From Pseudonocardia acidicola (GTDB taxonomy: Bacteria; Actinomycetota; Actinomycetes; Mycobacteriales; Pseudonocardiaceae), in contig NZ_JAAXLA010000047.1 in the NCBI RefSeq assembly GCF_012911935.1, positions 1 to 52,015 on the forward strand: a stretch of 52,015 bases of DNA, given 5' to 3'. Shown one piece after another: positions 26,304-35,610 of the stretch (within the stretch, counting starts at the first letter, position 1; every line of letters starts with the position of its first letter). Under the pieces are notes generated by a model. It ran no database searches, was not told the DNA's origin, and saw nothing but the letters and a program-made list of their open reading frames with translations. Position numbers and translations under genes: made by a program.

Positions 26304-28436
26304 ATGTCCGCGTCCGCTGCCCCGCACGCGCCACGGACCGGAGTGCCACCGGCGGCGCGGGCGTCTGATAGACCGAGCCCCGTGACACGAGCGGCCCGTG
26401 CGCGGGGGGAATGGCAGCCGGCCGCGGAGGCGCCGGTCGCCCGGGTGGCCGTCGACGTCCCGCTGGCGCACCTGGACCGCCCGTTCGACTACCGGGTCCC
26501 CAGCCACCTCGACGCGGACGCGGTCCCCGGGGTCCGGCTGCGGGTCCGGTTCGCGGGCCGGCTGGTCGACGGGTTCCTGCTCGAACGCGTCGCGGAGTCC
26601 GGTCACACCGGGAAGCTGGCCTGGGTGGAGAAGGTCGTCTCGCCCGAGCCGGTGCTCACCGCCGAGGTCGCGGCCCTGTGCCGGGCCGTCGCGGACCGCT
26701 ACGCCGGTGTGCTGGCCGACGTGCTGCGGCTGGCCGTCCCGCCGCGGCACGCCCGGGTGGAGGCCGAGGAGCCGCCGTCCCGGGACAGCGCCACGCCGGC
26801 GGCGGTGGACCGCACCGGGTGGGCGCGCTACCCCCGTGGGGCCGCCCTGCTCGACGCGCTCGACGGCGGCCGCGCCGCGCACGCGGTGTGGCAGGCACTC
26901 CCCGGGGAGTCCTGGGCCGACCGGCTGGCCGACGCGGCCGCGACCACCGCGGCCGGTGGCCGGGGCGCCCTGCTCGTGGTGCCCGACCAGCGCGACGTCG
27001 ACGCGCTGCACGCGGCCTGCGCGGCCCGGCTCGGCGCCGACGCCGTGGTCGCGCTCACCGCCGAGCTCGGCCCGGCCGAGCGCTACCGGCGCTGGCTGGC
27101 GGTCCGCCGCGGCGCGGTGCGCGTCGTCGTCGGCACCCGCTCGGCCGCGTTCGCGCCGGTCGGGCGGATCGGGCTGCTCGCCGTGTGGGACGACGGCGAC
27201 GACCTGCACGCCGAGCCGCGGGCGCCGTACCCGCAGGTCCGCGACGTGCTCGTGCTGCGGGCGCACGCGGCCGGGGCGGCGCTGCTCATCGGCGGTTACG
27301 CCCGCACCGCGGAGGCGCACCTGCTCGTCGAGTCCGGCTGGGCCCGCGAGGTGGTGGCCGAGCGCGCGACGGTGCGCGCCTCGATGCCGCGGGTCACGGC
27401 GATCGGGGAGACCGACGGGCAGCTGGCCCGCGATCCGGACGCCCGGGTCGCGCGGTTACCGGGCGTCGCCTTCGAGGCGGCCCGCGCGGCCCTCGGCGCG
27501 GGGCGCCCGGTGCTCGTCCAGGTGCCTCGCGCCGGCTACCTGCCGTGGCTGGCGTGCGCGTCCTGCCGGGAGACGGCGCGGTGCCGGCACTGCGCCGGAC
27601 CGCTGGGCCTGCCCGCGGGCGGCCCCGGCGGCGATCGGGCCGGCGCCGACACGGCGGGCCTGCCGCACTGCCGGTGGTGCGGTCGCGCCGAGTCCGGCTT
27701 CCGCTGCGGGGCGTGCGGGTCGCGCCGGCTGCGAGCCGGCGTGATCGGGGCCGGGCGGACCGCGGAGGAGCTCGGCCGGGCGTTCCCCGGTACGGCGGTC
27801 CGGTCCTCCGGGGGTGGGGCGGCGGTGCTGGCATCGGTCGCGGGCCGCCCCGAGCTCGTCGTCGCGACCCCGGGCGCCGAGCCCCCGGCCGCGGACGGCT
27901 ACGGCGCCGCGCTGCTGCTGGACGCGTGGGCGATGCTGACCCGGCCCGACCTGCGCGTCGCCGAGGAGACGCTGCGCCGCTGGCTCGGCGCCGCGGCGCT
28001 GGTGGTGCCGCACACCGAGGGGGGCCGGGTGGTCGTGGTCGCCGACTCGGGGCTGCCCACGGTGCAGGCGCTCGTGCGGTGGGATCCCGCCGGGCACGCC
28101 GCGGCGGAACTCGCCTCCCGGACCGAGGTGGGGTTTCCGCCGGCGATGCGGATGGCGGCGGTCGAGGGCGGCGCAGGGGCGGTCGCGGAGGTGCTGGCCG
28201 CCGCCGAGCTGTCGGCCGGCGTCGAGGTGCTGGGGCCGGTGGAGATCGGGCCCGGCGACCACGGCGCCGACACCGGGCGCGCGCCGGGTGAGCCGCGGGA
28301 GCGGGCGCTGCTGCGGGTGCCGCGTACCGAGGGCCGGGCGCTGGCCGCAGCGCTCGCGGCGGCACAGGCGGCGCGGACGGCGCGGAAGGCCCCCGATCCG
28401 GTGCGGGTGCGGCTGGACCCGGCCGAAGTCGGCTGA
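26304..28436 (+). CDS. priA: PriA-like primosomal protein N', helicase motifs degenerate
   Basis: The 710-residue product aligns in architecture with PriA: N-terminal 3'-end-binding domain ('VAVDVPLAHLDRPFDYRVP', about 50-68), a central helicase-like body, the zinc region rich in paired cysteines (about 417-480) and a C-terminal domain. The Walker A motif GxxGSGKT is missing where expected ('ATTAAGGRGALLVVPDQ'), and the DEEH box is replaced by 'WDDGDD', so ATP-driven unwinding is unlikely. Actinobacterial PriA homologues are known to be degenerate in this way; it may still act as a replication-restart scaffold. ATG 26304 begins after CAGCATCGGGGC. Confidence 0.9.
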   Translation: MSASAAPHAPRTGVPPAARASDRPSPVTRAARARGEWQPAAEAPVARVAVDVPLAHLDRPFDYRVPSHLDADAVPGVRLRVRFAGRLVDGFLLERVAESGHTGKLAWVEKVVSPEPVLTAEVAALCRAVADRYAGVLADVLRLAVPPRHARVEAEEPPSRDSATPAAVDRTGWARYPRGAALLDALDGGRAAHAVWQALPGESWADRLADAAATTAAGGRGALLVVPDQRDVDALHAACAARLGADAVVALTAELGPAERYRRWLAVRRGAVRVVVGTRSAAFAPVGRIGLLAVWDDGDDLHAEPRAPYPQVRDVLVLRAHAAGAALLIGGYARTAEAHLLVESGWAREVVAERATVRASMPRVTAIGETDGQLARDPDARVARLPGVAFEAARAALGAGRPVLVQVPRAGYLPWLACASCRETARCRHCAGPLGLPAGGPGGDRAGADTAGLPHCRWCGRAESGFRCGACGSRRLRAGVIGAGRTAEELGRAFPGTAVRSSGGGAAVLASVAGRPELVVATPGAEPPAADGYGAALLLDAWAMLTRPDLRVAEETLRRWLGAAALVVPHTEGGRVVVVADSGLPTVQALVRWDPAGHAAAELASRTEVGFPPAMRMAAVEGGAGAVAEVLAAAELSAGVEVLGPVEIGPGDHGADTGRAPGEPRERALLRVPRTEGRALAAALAAAQAARTARKAPDPVRVRLDPAEVG

Positions 28437-28514
28437 GCGGGACCCGGCCGGGTGGGGGATCGCCCCGCAGAGGGTGATCATGGCGGAGACCAACGCCGGG
28501 CGACGCCGCCGTGG

Positions 28515-28520
28515 CAGAAT
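28515..28520 (+). promoter_or_regulatory. Weak candidate -10 for def-fmt-rsmB
   Basis: CAGAAT lies about 80 bases before the def start in a 166-base gap after priA. No clear -35 accompanies it. Confidence 0.25.
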
Positions 28521-28602
28521 CGAAGCTCGCGCCCCTGGGCGCCGAGTGCCCGCACCCCCGAGTGCCCGCGGCGCAGTCTCGTACCGCAGTCGAAGGAGTT
28601 CC

Positions 28603-29151
28603 GTGTCCGTCCAGCCCGTCCGGCTCTTCGGCGATCCCGTACTGCGCACCCCGGCGGTGGAGGTCACGACCTTCGACGCCGAGCTGCGCAAGCTGGTCGC
28701 CGACCTGACCGACACCATGCACTCCGAGGGCGGTGCCGGCTTGGCCGCGCCGCAGATCGGCGTGGGTCTACGGGTGTTCACCTACGACGTCGACGGCTTC
28801 TCCGGGCACCTGATCAACCCGGCCTTCGAGGCCGTCGGAGACGAGGAGCAGTTCGGTCCCGAGGGCTGCCTGTCGATTCCCGGGATGACCTGGGACTGCC
28901 GGCGGCACCTGCACGTCGTCGCGCACGGCTGGAACATGCACGGTGAGCCTGTCGCGGTCGAGGGCAGCGAGATGCTGGCCCGCTGCCTCCAGCACGAGAC
29001 CGATCACCTCGACGGCGTGCTGTTCGTCGATCGGCTCGACCCCGAGACCCGCAAGCAGGCGATGGCCGAGATCCGGGCTGCGCAGTGGTTCGGCACGCCC
29101 GAGCCGATCGTGAAGGTCAGCCCGCACCCACTGTTCGGGAAGGCTCGGTGA
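28603..29151 (+). CDS. def: Peptide deformylase
   Basis: This 182-residue metalloenzyme removes the formyl group from new proteins. All three motifs are present: 'GAGLAAPQIG' (about 45-54), 'EGCLS' (about 87-91, metal Cys) and 'QHETDHLDG' (about 129-137, two metal His and catalytic Glu). GTG 28603 is preceded by GAAGGAG. Pairing with fmt, seven bases downstream, joins formylation and deformylation functions. Confidence 0.97.
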   Translation: MSVQPVRLFGDPVLRTPAVEVTTFDAELRKLVADLTDTMHSEGGAGLAAPQIGVGLRVFTYDVDGFSGHLINPAFEAVGDEEQFGPEGCLSIPGMTWDCRRHLHVVAHGWNMHGEPVAVEGSEMLARCLQHETDHLDGVLFVDRLDPETRKQAMAEIRAAQWFGTPEPIVKVSPHPLFGKAR

Positions 29152-29158
29152 CGGCGCG

Positions 29159-30091
29159 GTGAGGCTCGTCTTCGCCGGCACCCCGGAGCCGGCAGTGCCC
29201 GCGCTGCGGGCGCTGCTCGACTCGCCGCGGCACGAGGTCGTCGGGGTGCTCACCCGCCCCGACGCGCCGGCGGGCCGTGGCCGCAAGCTGACGCGGTCCC
29301 CGGTCGGTGCGCTGGCCGACGAGGCCGGCATCCCGGTGTTCACGCCACGCCGCCCGTCCGACCCGGAGTTCCTCGACGCGCTGCGCGAGCTGGCCCCGGA
29401 CGTCGTGCCGGTGGTCGCCTACGGGGCGCTGATCCCGCGGGCCGCGCTGGACATCCCCGAGTACGGCTGGGTCAACCTGCACTTCTCGCTGCTGCCCGCG
29501 TGGCGCGGCGCCGCGCCGGTGCAGGCCGCGATCCGGCACGGTGACGACGTCACCGGCGCCACCACGTTCCTGCTGGAGGAGGGCCTGGACACCGGGCCGA
29601 CCTACGGCGTCGTCACCGAGGCCGTCGGGCCGGCCGACACCGCGGGGGCGCTGCTCGGGCGGCTCGCGGAGTCCGGCGCCGGGCTGCTGGTGGCCACGAT
29701 GGACGGCATCGCCGACGGCACCGTGGCGGCCCGCCCGCAGCCGGCCGACGGCGTCTCGCACGCGCCGAAGGTCACCGTCGCCGACGCGCGGGTCGACTGG
29801 ACCGCGCCCGCCACGGCGATCGACCGGCTGGTCCGCTCGGTCACGCCGGACCCGGGTGCGTGGGGCACGTTCCGCGACGAACGCCTCGGCCTCGGGCCGG
29901 TGCGCCCGGTGCGGACCGGCGAGGTCACGCTGCAATCGGGGGAGTTGCTGGTGGAGAAGCGTCGGGTGCTGGCCGGCACCGGCACCGTTCCCGTCGAGCT
30001 GGGCGAGGTGCGGCCGGTGGGCAAGCGCGCGATGCCGGCGCCCGACTGGGCTCGCGGGGTACGGATCGCGGCCGGGGAGCGGCTCGGATGA
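29159..30091 (+). CDS. fmt: Methionyl-tRNA formyltransferase
   Basis: The 310-residue enzyme formylates initiator Met-tRNA using 10-formyltetrahydrofolate. 'LVFAGTPEPAVPAL' is the N-terminal strand, 'NLHFSLLPAWRGAAPVQ' carries the catalytic Asn/His near 105-107, and 'TGATTFLLEEGLDTGP' contains the active-site Asp. The C-terminal OB-like tRNA domain follows. GTG 29159 is seven bases after def; the stop overlaps rsmB (ATGA). Confidence 0.97.
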   Translation: MRLVFAGTPEPAVPALRALLDSPRHEVVGVLTRPDAPAGRGRKLTRSPVGALADEAGIPVFTPRRPSDPEFLDALRELAPDVVPVVAYGALIPRAALDIPEYGWVNLHFSLLPAWRGAAPVQAAIRHGDDVTGATTFLLEEGLDTGPTYGVVTEAVGPADTAGALLGRLAESGAGLLVATMDGIADGTVAARPQPADGVSHAPKVTVADARVDWTAPATAIDRLVRSVTPDPGAWGTFRDERLGLGPVRPVRTGEVTLQSGELLVEKRRVLAGTGTVPVELGEVRPVGKRAMPAPDWARGVRIAAGERLG

Positions 30092-31557
30092 GCGCCCCCC
30101 GCGAACCCCGTGGCGGCCGCGCCCAGCCGCGCCGCGGGCGACCCGCCGGGCGCCGCACTGCCGGTCCGCCGCGCGGACGCCAGGGCCCGGCCCGCCCGCC
30201 CGAGGTCGACCCGGCGCGGCAGGCCGCGCTGGAACTGCTCACCGCGGTCCGCGAGCGCGGCGCCTACGCCAACCTCGCGCTGCCGGCGATCCTGCGCCGC
30301 TACCGGCTCCGTGATCGCGACGCCGCCCTGGCCACCGAGCTCGGCTACGGCACCCTGCGCGCCCAGGGCCTCCTCGACGCGGTCGTCGAGGCCTGCACCG
30401 ACCGGCCGATGAACCGCGTCGAGCCCGCGCTGCTCGACGCCCTGCGGCTCGGCGCCTACCAGTTGCTGCGCACCCGCATCCCGTCGCACGCCGCGGTGGC
30501 CACCACCGTCGACCTGGTCCGCGGCGAGGCCGGGTCCCGCTCAGCGGGGTTCGTCAACGCGATCCTGCGCCGGATCGGCGAGCGCGACGAGGCCGCCTGG
30601 GTGGCCGAGCTGGCGCCGCCGGCCGAGGAGGATCCGGTGGGGCACGCCGCGATGGCGCACGCCCACCCCCGGTGGATCGCGCAGGCCTTCGCCGACGCGC
30701 TGGGCGCCGCGTCGGCGGCCGAGCTCGACGCCGCACTGGCCGCCGACGACGCCCGCCCGGCGGTGCACCTGCTCGCCCGGCCCGGGGAGATCACCGCGGA
30801 GGAGCTGGCGCTGGCCACCGGCGGAGAGCTCGCCCCGTACTCGCCCTACGGGGTGCACCTGGAGCCCGGGTCCGGCGAGATCGGCGAGCTGGAGGCGGTC
30901 TCCGAGGGGCTCGCGGTGGTGCAGGACGAGGGCAGCCAGCTGGTCGCCCTCGCGCTCAGCCGCGCCGAGCTCGACGGCGCCGACACCGGCCGCTGGCTGG
31001 ATCTGTGCGCCGGCCCCGGCGGCAAGGCCGCGCTGCTGGGCGGCCTCGTCGCGCTCGACGGCGGCACCCTCGACGCCGTCGAGCAGGCCGAGCACCGCGC
31101 CGGTCTGGTCCGCCGCGCCGTCGACGGGCTGCCGGTCACCGTGCACACCGCCGACGGCCGGGACGCCCCGCTGCCCGACGCCGCGTTCGACCGCGTCCTC
31201 GTCGACGCCCCGTGCACCGGCCTGGGGGCGCTGCGACGCCGTCCCGAGGCGCGCTGGCGACGCCGCCCCGAGGACGTCGCCGGGCTGGCGAAGCTGCAGC
31301 GTGAGCTGCTCACCGCAGCGCTGCGCCACGTCCGGCCCGGCGGGGTGGTCGCCTACGTCACGTGTTCGCCGCACCTGTCGGAGACCAGGGGCGTCGTCAC
31401 CGGTGTCGCGCGCCGCCGCGACGACGTCGAACTGGTCGACGCGCGGGCGGCGCTGCCGGACGTGCCGGACCTCGGTGACGGCCCGTCGGTGCAGCTGTGG
31501 CCGCACCGGCACGGCACCGACGCGATGTTCCTCACCCTGCTGCGCCGGACCCGGTGA
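30088..31557 (+). CDS. rsmB: 16S rRNA m5C967 methyltransferase RsmB
   Basis: The 489-residue product begins with a basic disordered stretch (about 1-38), then a NusB-like RNA-binding domain (about 40-170, 'ARQAALELLTAVRERGAYANLAL'), then the Rossmann methyltransferase. SAM motif I is 'LDLCAGPGGKAALLGGL' (about 308-324). The two RNA m5C cysteines are in 'DAPCTGLG' (motif IV) and 'VTCSPH' (motif VI). It matches M. tuberculosis Fmu. The gene ends the def-fmt-rsmB operon. Confidence 0.95.
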   Translation: MSAPREPRGGRAQPRRGRPAGRRTAGPPRGRQGPARPPEVDPARQAALELLTAVRERGAYANLALPAILRRYRLRDRDAALATELGYGTLRAQGLLDAVVEACTDRPMNRVEPALLDALRLGAYQLLRTRIPSHAAVATTVDLVRGEAGSRSAGFVNAILRRIGERDEAAWVAELAPPAEEDPVGHAAMAHAHPRWIAQAFADALGAASAAELDAALAADDARPAVHLLARPGEITAEELALATGGELAPYSPYGVHLEPGSGEIGELEAVSEGLAVVQDEGSQLVALALSRAELDGADTGRWLDLCAGPGGKAALLGGLVALDGGTLDAVEQAEHRAGLVRRAVDGLPVTVHTADGRDAPLPDAAFDRVLVDAPCTGLGALRRRPEARWRRRPEDVAGLAKLQRELLTAALRHVRPGGVVAYVTCSPHLSETRGVVTGVARRRDDVELVDARAALPDVPDLGDGPSVQLWPHRHGTDAMFLTLLRRTR

Positions 31558-31825
31558 CCACCGCCGGGCCCGCGTGCACCGGTCGGGGCGCGACCGCGTG
31601 CTCGCGCGTGGGCTCCGGGTAGCCGAGCGGCTGCTGCCCGGCCGTCCACGGCCGTGGCGGCGGAGAAAGCGCAGGCGGCGAAGGGCGGCGACCGCGGGCC
31701 TGCCCGCCGCGGGGCGGGTCACCCGGGACGTGCGCGATGCCCGTCATGACCGCAGGTGAGCGGCCCGACAGTTCCGTGCGCCACGTCGACCCGGATCGGG
31801 ACACAACCGCCTCGACCCTGCGCAG

Positions 31826-31831
31826 TAACCT
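31826..31831 (+). promoter_or_regulatory. -10 hexamer of a predicted leaderless promoter (rpe)
   Basis: TAACCT lies six bases before GTG 31838, with no Shine-Dalgarno. The 280-base gap upstream shows no FMN riboswitch core. Confidence 0.5.
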
Positions 31832-31837
31832 GCGTGG

Positions 31838-32530
31838 GTGCACCCGATGATCGCCCCGAGCATTCTCTCGGCCGATTTCGCGCGGCTCGCCGACGAGGCG
31901 GACGCGGTGACCGGCGACCCCGGCGTGGGTGCCGACTGGTTGCACGTCGACGTCATGGACGCGCACTTCGTGCCCAACCTGACGCTCGGCCTGCCGGTGG
32001 TCGAGTCGCTGCTCAGGGCGACCACGATCCCGCTGGACTGTCACCTCATGATCGACGACCCGGACCGCTGGGCTCCGGGGTACGCCGAGGCCGGTGCGCA
32101 CAACGTCACCGTGCACGTCGAGGCGGCGGACGACCCGATCATGCTGGCCAAGAACCTGCGTGCCGCAGGCGCGTCGGCCGGGCTGTCGGTCAAGCCGGGC
32201 ACCCCGCTCGAGCCGCACCTCGAGACCCTCAAGCACTACGACACGCTGCTGGTGATGAGCGTCGAGCCCGGCTTCGGCGGGCAGAGTTTCCTGCCGCAGG
32301 TGCTGGACAAGGTGCGCACGGCGCGCCGCCTCGTCGACACCGGGCACCTGCGGTTGCTGGTCGAGATCGACGGTGGGATCAACGCCGACACGATCGAGGC
32401 GGCGGCCGAGGCCGGCGTCGACTGCTTCGTCGCCGGATCCGCGGTCTACGGCGCCGACGACCCGCTGCGGGCCGTTCAGGCCCTGCGCGCGCGGGCGGCC
32501 GGCGTGGCCCCGCACCGGTGGTCGGGATGA
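31838..32530 (+). CDS. rpe: Ribulose-phosphate 3-epimerase
   Basis: This 230-residue TIM barrel interconverts ribulose-5-phosphate and xylulose-5-phosphate. 'APSILSADFARL' starts the barrel, 'LHVDVMDAHFVPNLTLG' and 'DCHLMIDDP' carry metal ligands, 'MSVEPGFGGQSF' is the phosphate/flexible loop, and 'EIDGGINADT' the last acidic ligand. Ribulose-5-phosphate is also a substrate for RibB, which makes the placement ahead of the rib genes sensible. Its stop overlaps ribD. Confidence 0.97.
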   Translation: MHPMIAPSILSADFARLADEADAVTGDPGVGADWLHVDVMDAHFVPNLTLGLPVVESLLRATTIPLDCHLMIDDPDRWAPGYAEAGAHNVTVHVEAADDPIMLAKNLRAAGASAGLSVKPGTPLEPHLETLKHYDTLLVMSVEPGFGGQSFLPQVLDKVRTARRLVDTGHLRLLVEIDGGINADTIEAAAEAGVDCFVAGSAVYGADDPLRAVQALRARAAGVAPHRWSG

Positions 32531-33591
32531 TCGGAGCCGCCGGGGAGAACGTGCCCGCCGATGCTCGGATCGAGGCGGCGATGCGGCGCGCGCTCCAGGC
32601 CTCCGCGCAGGTCCACGGCATCACCAGTCCCAACCCGCCGGTCGGCTGCGTCGTGCTCGACGCCGCCGGTGAGGTCGTCGGCGCGGGCGCCACCGCCCCT
32701 CCCGGCGGGCCGCACGCCGAGATCGTCGCCCTGCGCCAGGCCGGCGACCGGGCGGCGGGCGGCACCGCGGTCGTCACCCTCGAGCCGTGCTCCCACTTCG
32801 GCCGCACCCCGCCCTGCACGGACGCACTGATCGCCGCCGGCATCACCACCGTGCACGTCGCGCTGCCCGACCCCAACCCGATCGCGTCCGGTGGCGCCAC
32901 CGTGCTGCGTGACGCCGGGGTCGCGGTCACCGTCGGCACGCTGGCCGGCGAGGTGGCCCGCGGCCCGCTGCGGGCCTGGCTGCACGCCGTCCGGACCGCG
33001 CGCCCGCACGTGACGTGGAAGCTCGCCGCGTCGCTGGACGGGCGCAGCGCCGCCGCCGACGGCACCAGCCGGTGGATCACCGGTCCGGACGCCCGGGCCC
33101 AGGTGCATGCGCTGCGCGCCACCGCCGACGCGATCGTGGTCGGCACCGGCACCGCGCTCGCCGACGACCCGGCACTCACCGCCCGCAACGCCGACGGCAC
33201 CGCGTGGGCCCACCAGCCGCTGCGCGTCGTCGTCGGCCACCGTGACCTGCCGGCCGGCTCCAAACTGGACGCCCCCGACGTGCTGCACGTGCGCAGCCAC
33301 GACCCGGACACCGTGCTCGCCGTGCTGCGCGAGCGTGGGGTCGTGGACGTGTTGCTGGAGGGCGGTCCGCGGCTGGCCGGGGCGTTCCTGGCCGCCGGCC
33401 GGGTGGACCGGGTGCTGGCCTATCTGGCCCCCGCCCTGCTCGGGGCGGGGCCCGCCGCGCTCGCCGACGCCGGAGTGGGAACGATCGGCGACATCCGGCG
33501 GTTGCACGTGGACACGGTGTGCCGGGTGGGCACCGACGTCCTCATCGACGCCCGCCCGGGAGCCGAGTTGCTCGAGAAGGGAACGCAGTAG
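32527..33591 (+). CDS. ribD: Bifunctional riboflavin deaminase/reductase RibD
   Basis: This 354-residue fusion performs steps 2 and 3 of riboflavin synthesis. The N-terminal cytidine-deaminase-like domain has 'GGPHAEIVAL' (about 59-68) and 'LEPCSHFGRTPPC' (about 85-97) as zinc site. The C-terminal NADPH-dependent reductase (about 150-350) begins 'RPHVTWKLAASLDGRSAA' and includes 'LLEGGPRLAGAFL'. ATG 32527 overlaps the rpe stop; ribE follows directly with no gap. Confidence 0.97.
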   Translation: MIGAAGENVPADARIEAAMRRALQASAQVHGITSPNPPVGCVVLDAAGEVVGAGATAPPGGPHAEIVALRQAGDRAAGGTAVVTLEPCSHFGRTPPCTDALIAAGITTVHVALPDPNPIASGGATVLRDAGVAVTVGTLAGEVARGPLRAWLHAVRTARPHVTWKLAASLDGRSAAADGTSRWITGPDARAQVHALRATADAIVVGTGTALADDPALTARNADGTAWAHQPLRVVVGHRDLPAGSKLDAPDVLHVRSHDPDTVLAVLRERGVVDVLLEGGPRLAGAFLAAGRVDRVLAYLAPALLGAGPAALADAGVGTIGDIRRLHVDTVCRVGTDVLIDARPGAELLEKGTQ

Positions 33592-34224
33592 ATGTTCACC
33601 GGCATCGTGGAGGAGGTCGGCGAGATCGTCGACGTCCGCCGGACGGACGAGGTCGTGGCGCTGACCGTGCGTGGGCCGACGGTCACCGGCGACGCCGCGC
33701 ACGGCGACTCGATCGCTGTCAACGGGGTCTGCCTCACCGTGATCGACGAGGAGGGGGCCACGGACGGAACGTTCACCGTCGAACTGGTTCCCGAGACGCT
33801 GCGCCGCTCGAGCCTGTCCGGGATCGAGCCCGGCGCGAAGGTCAACCTGGAGCGCGCGCTGCCGGCCGGTGGCCGCCTCGGCGGGCACATCGTGCAGGGT
33901 CACGTCGACGGCGTGGGCACCGTGCTGAGCCGCACCCCCGGCGAGCGCAGCGACGAGGTGCGCTTCGAACTGCCCCCCGAGCTGGCTCGTTACGTCGTGG
34001 AGAAGGGCTCCATCGCCGTCGACGGTGTGTCGCTGACCGTCGCCGCGACCGACGGGCGGACCTTCACCGTCGCGCTGATCCCCACCACGCTGGCGGACAC
34101 CACACTCGGCGTGCGAAGAGCCGGGGACAGCGTCAATCTCGAAGTGGACGTCGTCGCCAAGTACGTCGAGCGGTTGACCGCCGGGTACCTCGGTGACTCC
34201 GGTGAGGAGGCTCGGGCCCAGTGA
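33592..34224 (+). CDS. ribE: Riboflavin synthase alpha chain
   Basis: The 210-residue enzyme dismutates two lumazines to riboflavin. It consists of two similar lumazine-binding barrels: repeat 1 begins 'MFTGIVEEVGE' with 'DSIAVNGVCLTV', and repeat 2 begins near 98 ('GGHIVQGHVDGVG') with 'GSIAVDGVSLTV'. The ATG directly follows the ribD stop, with GAAGGGA upstream. The stop overlaps the ribBA GTG. Confidence 0.97.
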   Translation: MFTGIVEEVGEIVDVRRTDEVVALTVRGPTVTGDAAHGDSIAVNGVCLTVIDEEGATDGTFTVELVPETLRRSSLSGIEPGAKVNLERALPAGGRLGGHIVQGHVDGVGTVLSRTPGERSDEVRFELPPELARYVVEKGSIAVDGVSLTVAATDGRTFTVALIPTTLADTTLGVRRAGDSVNLEVDVVAKYVERLTAGYLGDSGEEARAQ

Positions 34225-35531
34225 ACAGCTCTGTGGGATCCAACGTGGCGGCCGCCGGCCTGGCGGGTGGCTTCGAGGCCATCGAGCGGGCCGTCGCGGA
34301 TCTGGCCGCGGGCAAAGCCGTCGTCGTCATGGACGACGAGGATCGGGAGAACGAGGGCGACCTCATCTTCGCGGCCGAGAAGGCGACCTCGGAGCTGGTG
34401 TCGTTCGTGGTCCGCTACACGTCCGGGTACGTGTGCGTCGCGCTGACCGAGACCGAGTGCGACCGGCTCGACCTGCCGCCGATGCACCACACGAACGCCG
34501 ACAGCTTCCGCACTGCGTTCACCGTGACCGTCGATGCCAAGCAGGGCGTCACGACCGGCATCTCCGCGGCCGACCGCGCGCACACCATCCGGTTGCTGGC
34601 CGATCCGACGACCCAGCCGGCCGACCTCGTCCGGCCCGGGCACGTGCTGCCGCTGCGCGCCCGTGAGGGCGGCGTGCTGCGCCGCCCCGGGCACACCGAG
34701 GCCGCCGTCGACCTGGCCCGGATGGCCGGGCTGTCCCCGGCCGGGGCGCTGTGCGAGATCGTCTCGCAGAAGAACGAGGGCGACATGGCCCGCGGCGAGG
34801 AGCTGCGGGTGTTCGCCGAGGAGCACGAGCTCACCCTGATCACGATCGCGGACCTGATCGCCTACCGGCGCCGCTTCGAGAAGCACATCGTGCGGGTGGC
34901 GCAGGCGAAGATCCCGACCCGGCACGGCGAGTTCGTGGCCTACGGCTACGACTCGCTGCTCGACGGCATCGAGCACATCGCGATGGTCGTCGGCGATGTG
35001 GCGACCCCGGAGGGCGACGGCGAGGACGTCCTGGTCCGGGTGCACTCCGAGTGCCTGACCGGCGATGTGCTCGGCTCGCTGCGCTGCGACTGCGGCCCGC
35101 AGCTCGACGCCGCGCTGGCCGCGGTGGCCGCCGAGGGCCGCGGCGTGGTGCTCTACATGCGCGGGCACGAGGGCCGGGGCATCGGCCTGCTGCACAAGCT
35201 GCAGGCCTACCAGCTGCAGGAGGCCGGCGCGGACACCGTCGACGCGAACCTGGCGATGGGGCTGCCCGCGGATGCGCGGGACTACGGCATCGGCGCGCAG
35301 ATCCTCGCCGACCTCGGGGTCAAGTCGATGCGGCTGCTCACCAACAACCCGGAGAAGCGCGCGGGCCTGGAGGGCTACGGCCTGACCATCACCGGCCGGG
35401 TCCCGATGCCGGTCCGGCCCACCCCGGAGAACCTGCGCTACCTGCGGACCAAGCGCGACCGGATGGGGCACGACCTGCCGGACCTGGACCAGGTGCCCAC
35501 GGGCAACCTGGTCGACGGGGCCGGGCTGTGA
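34221..35531 (+). CDS. ribBA: Bifunctional DHBP synthase / GTP cyclohydrolase II
   Basis: The 436-residue fusion feeds both arms of riboflavin synthesis. The N-terminal RibB domain (about 17-215) has the acidic active site 'VVMDDEDRENEGDL' and 'RPGHVLPL', and takes ribulose-5-phosphate. The C-terminal RibA domain has the zinc cysteines in 'HSECLTGDVLGSLRCDCGPQL' (split over about 275-295) and 'MRGHEGRGIGL'. GTG 34221 overlaps the ribE stop. Confidence 0.98.
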   Translation: MNSSVGSNVAAAGLAGGFEAIERAVADLAAGKAVVVMDDEDRENEGDLIFAAEKATSELVSFVVRYTSGYVCVALTETECDRLDLPPMHHTNADSFRTAFTVTVDAKQGVTTGISAADRAHTIRLLADPTTQPADLVRPGHVLPLRAREGGVLRRPGHTEAAVDLARMAGLSPAGALCEIVSQKNEGDMARGEELRVFAEEHELTLITIADLIAYRRRFEKHIVRVAQAKIPTRHGEFVAYGYDSLLDGIEHIAMVVGDVATPEGDGEDVLVRVHSECLTGDVLGSLRCDCGPQLDAALAAVAAEGRGVVLYMRGHEGRGIGLLHKLQAYQLQEAGADTVDANLAMGLPADARDYGIGAQILADLGVKSMRLLTNNPEKRAGLEGYGLTITGRVPMPVRPTPENLRYLRTKRDRMGHDLPDLDQVPTGNLVDGAGL

Positions 35532-35610
35532 CGGCCGGGGCGACCGGTCCGGCCGGGCGGACGACGGCCGGGCGGGTGCGGGCCCGGCGCGGCGGGCGGA
35601 GGATGGACAC

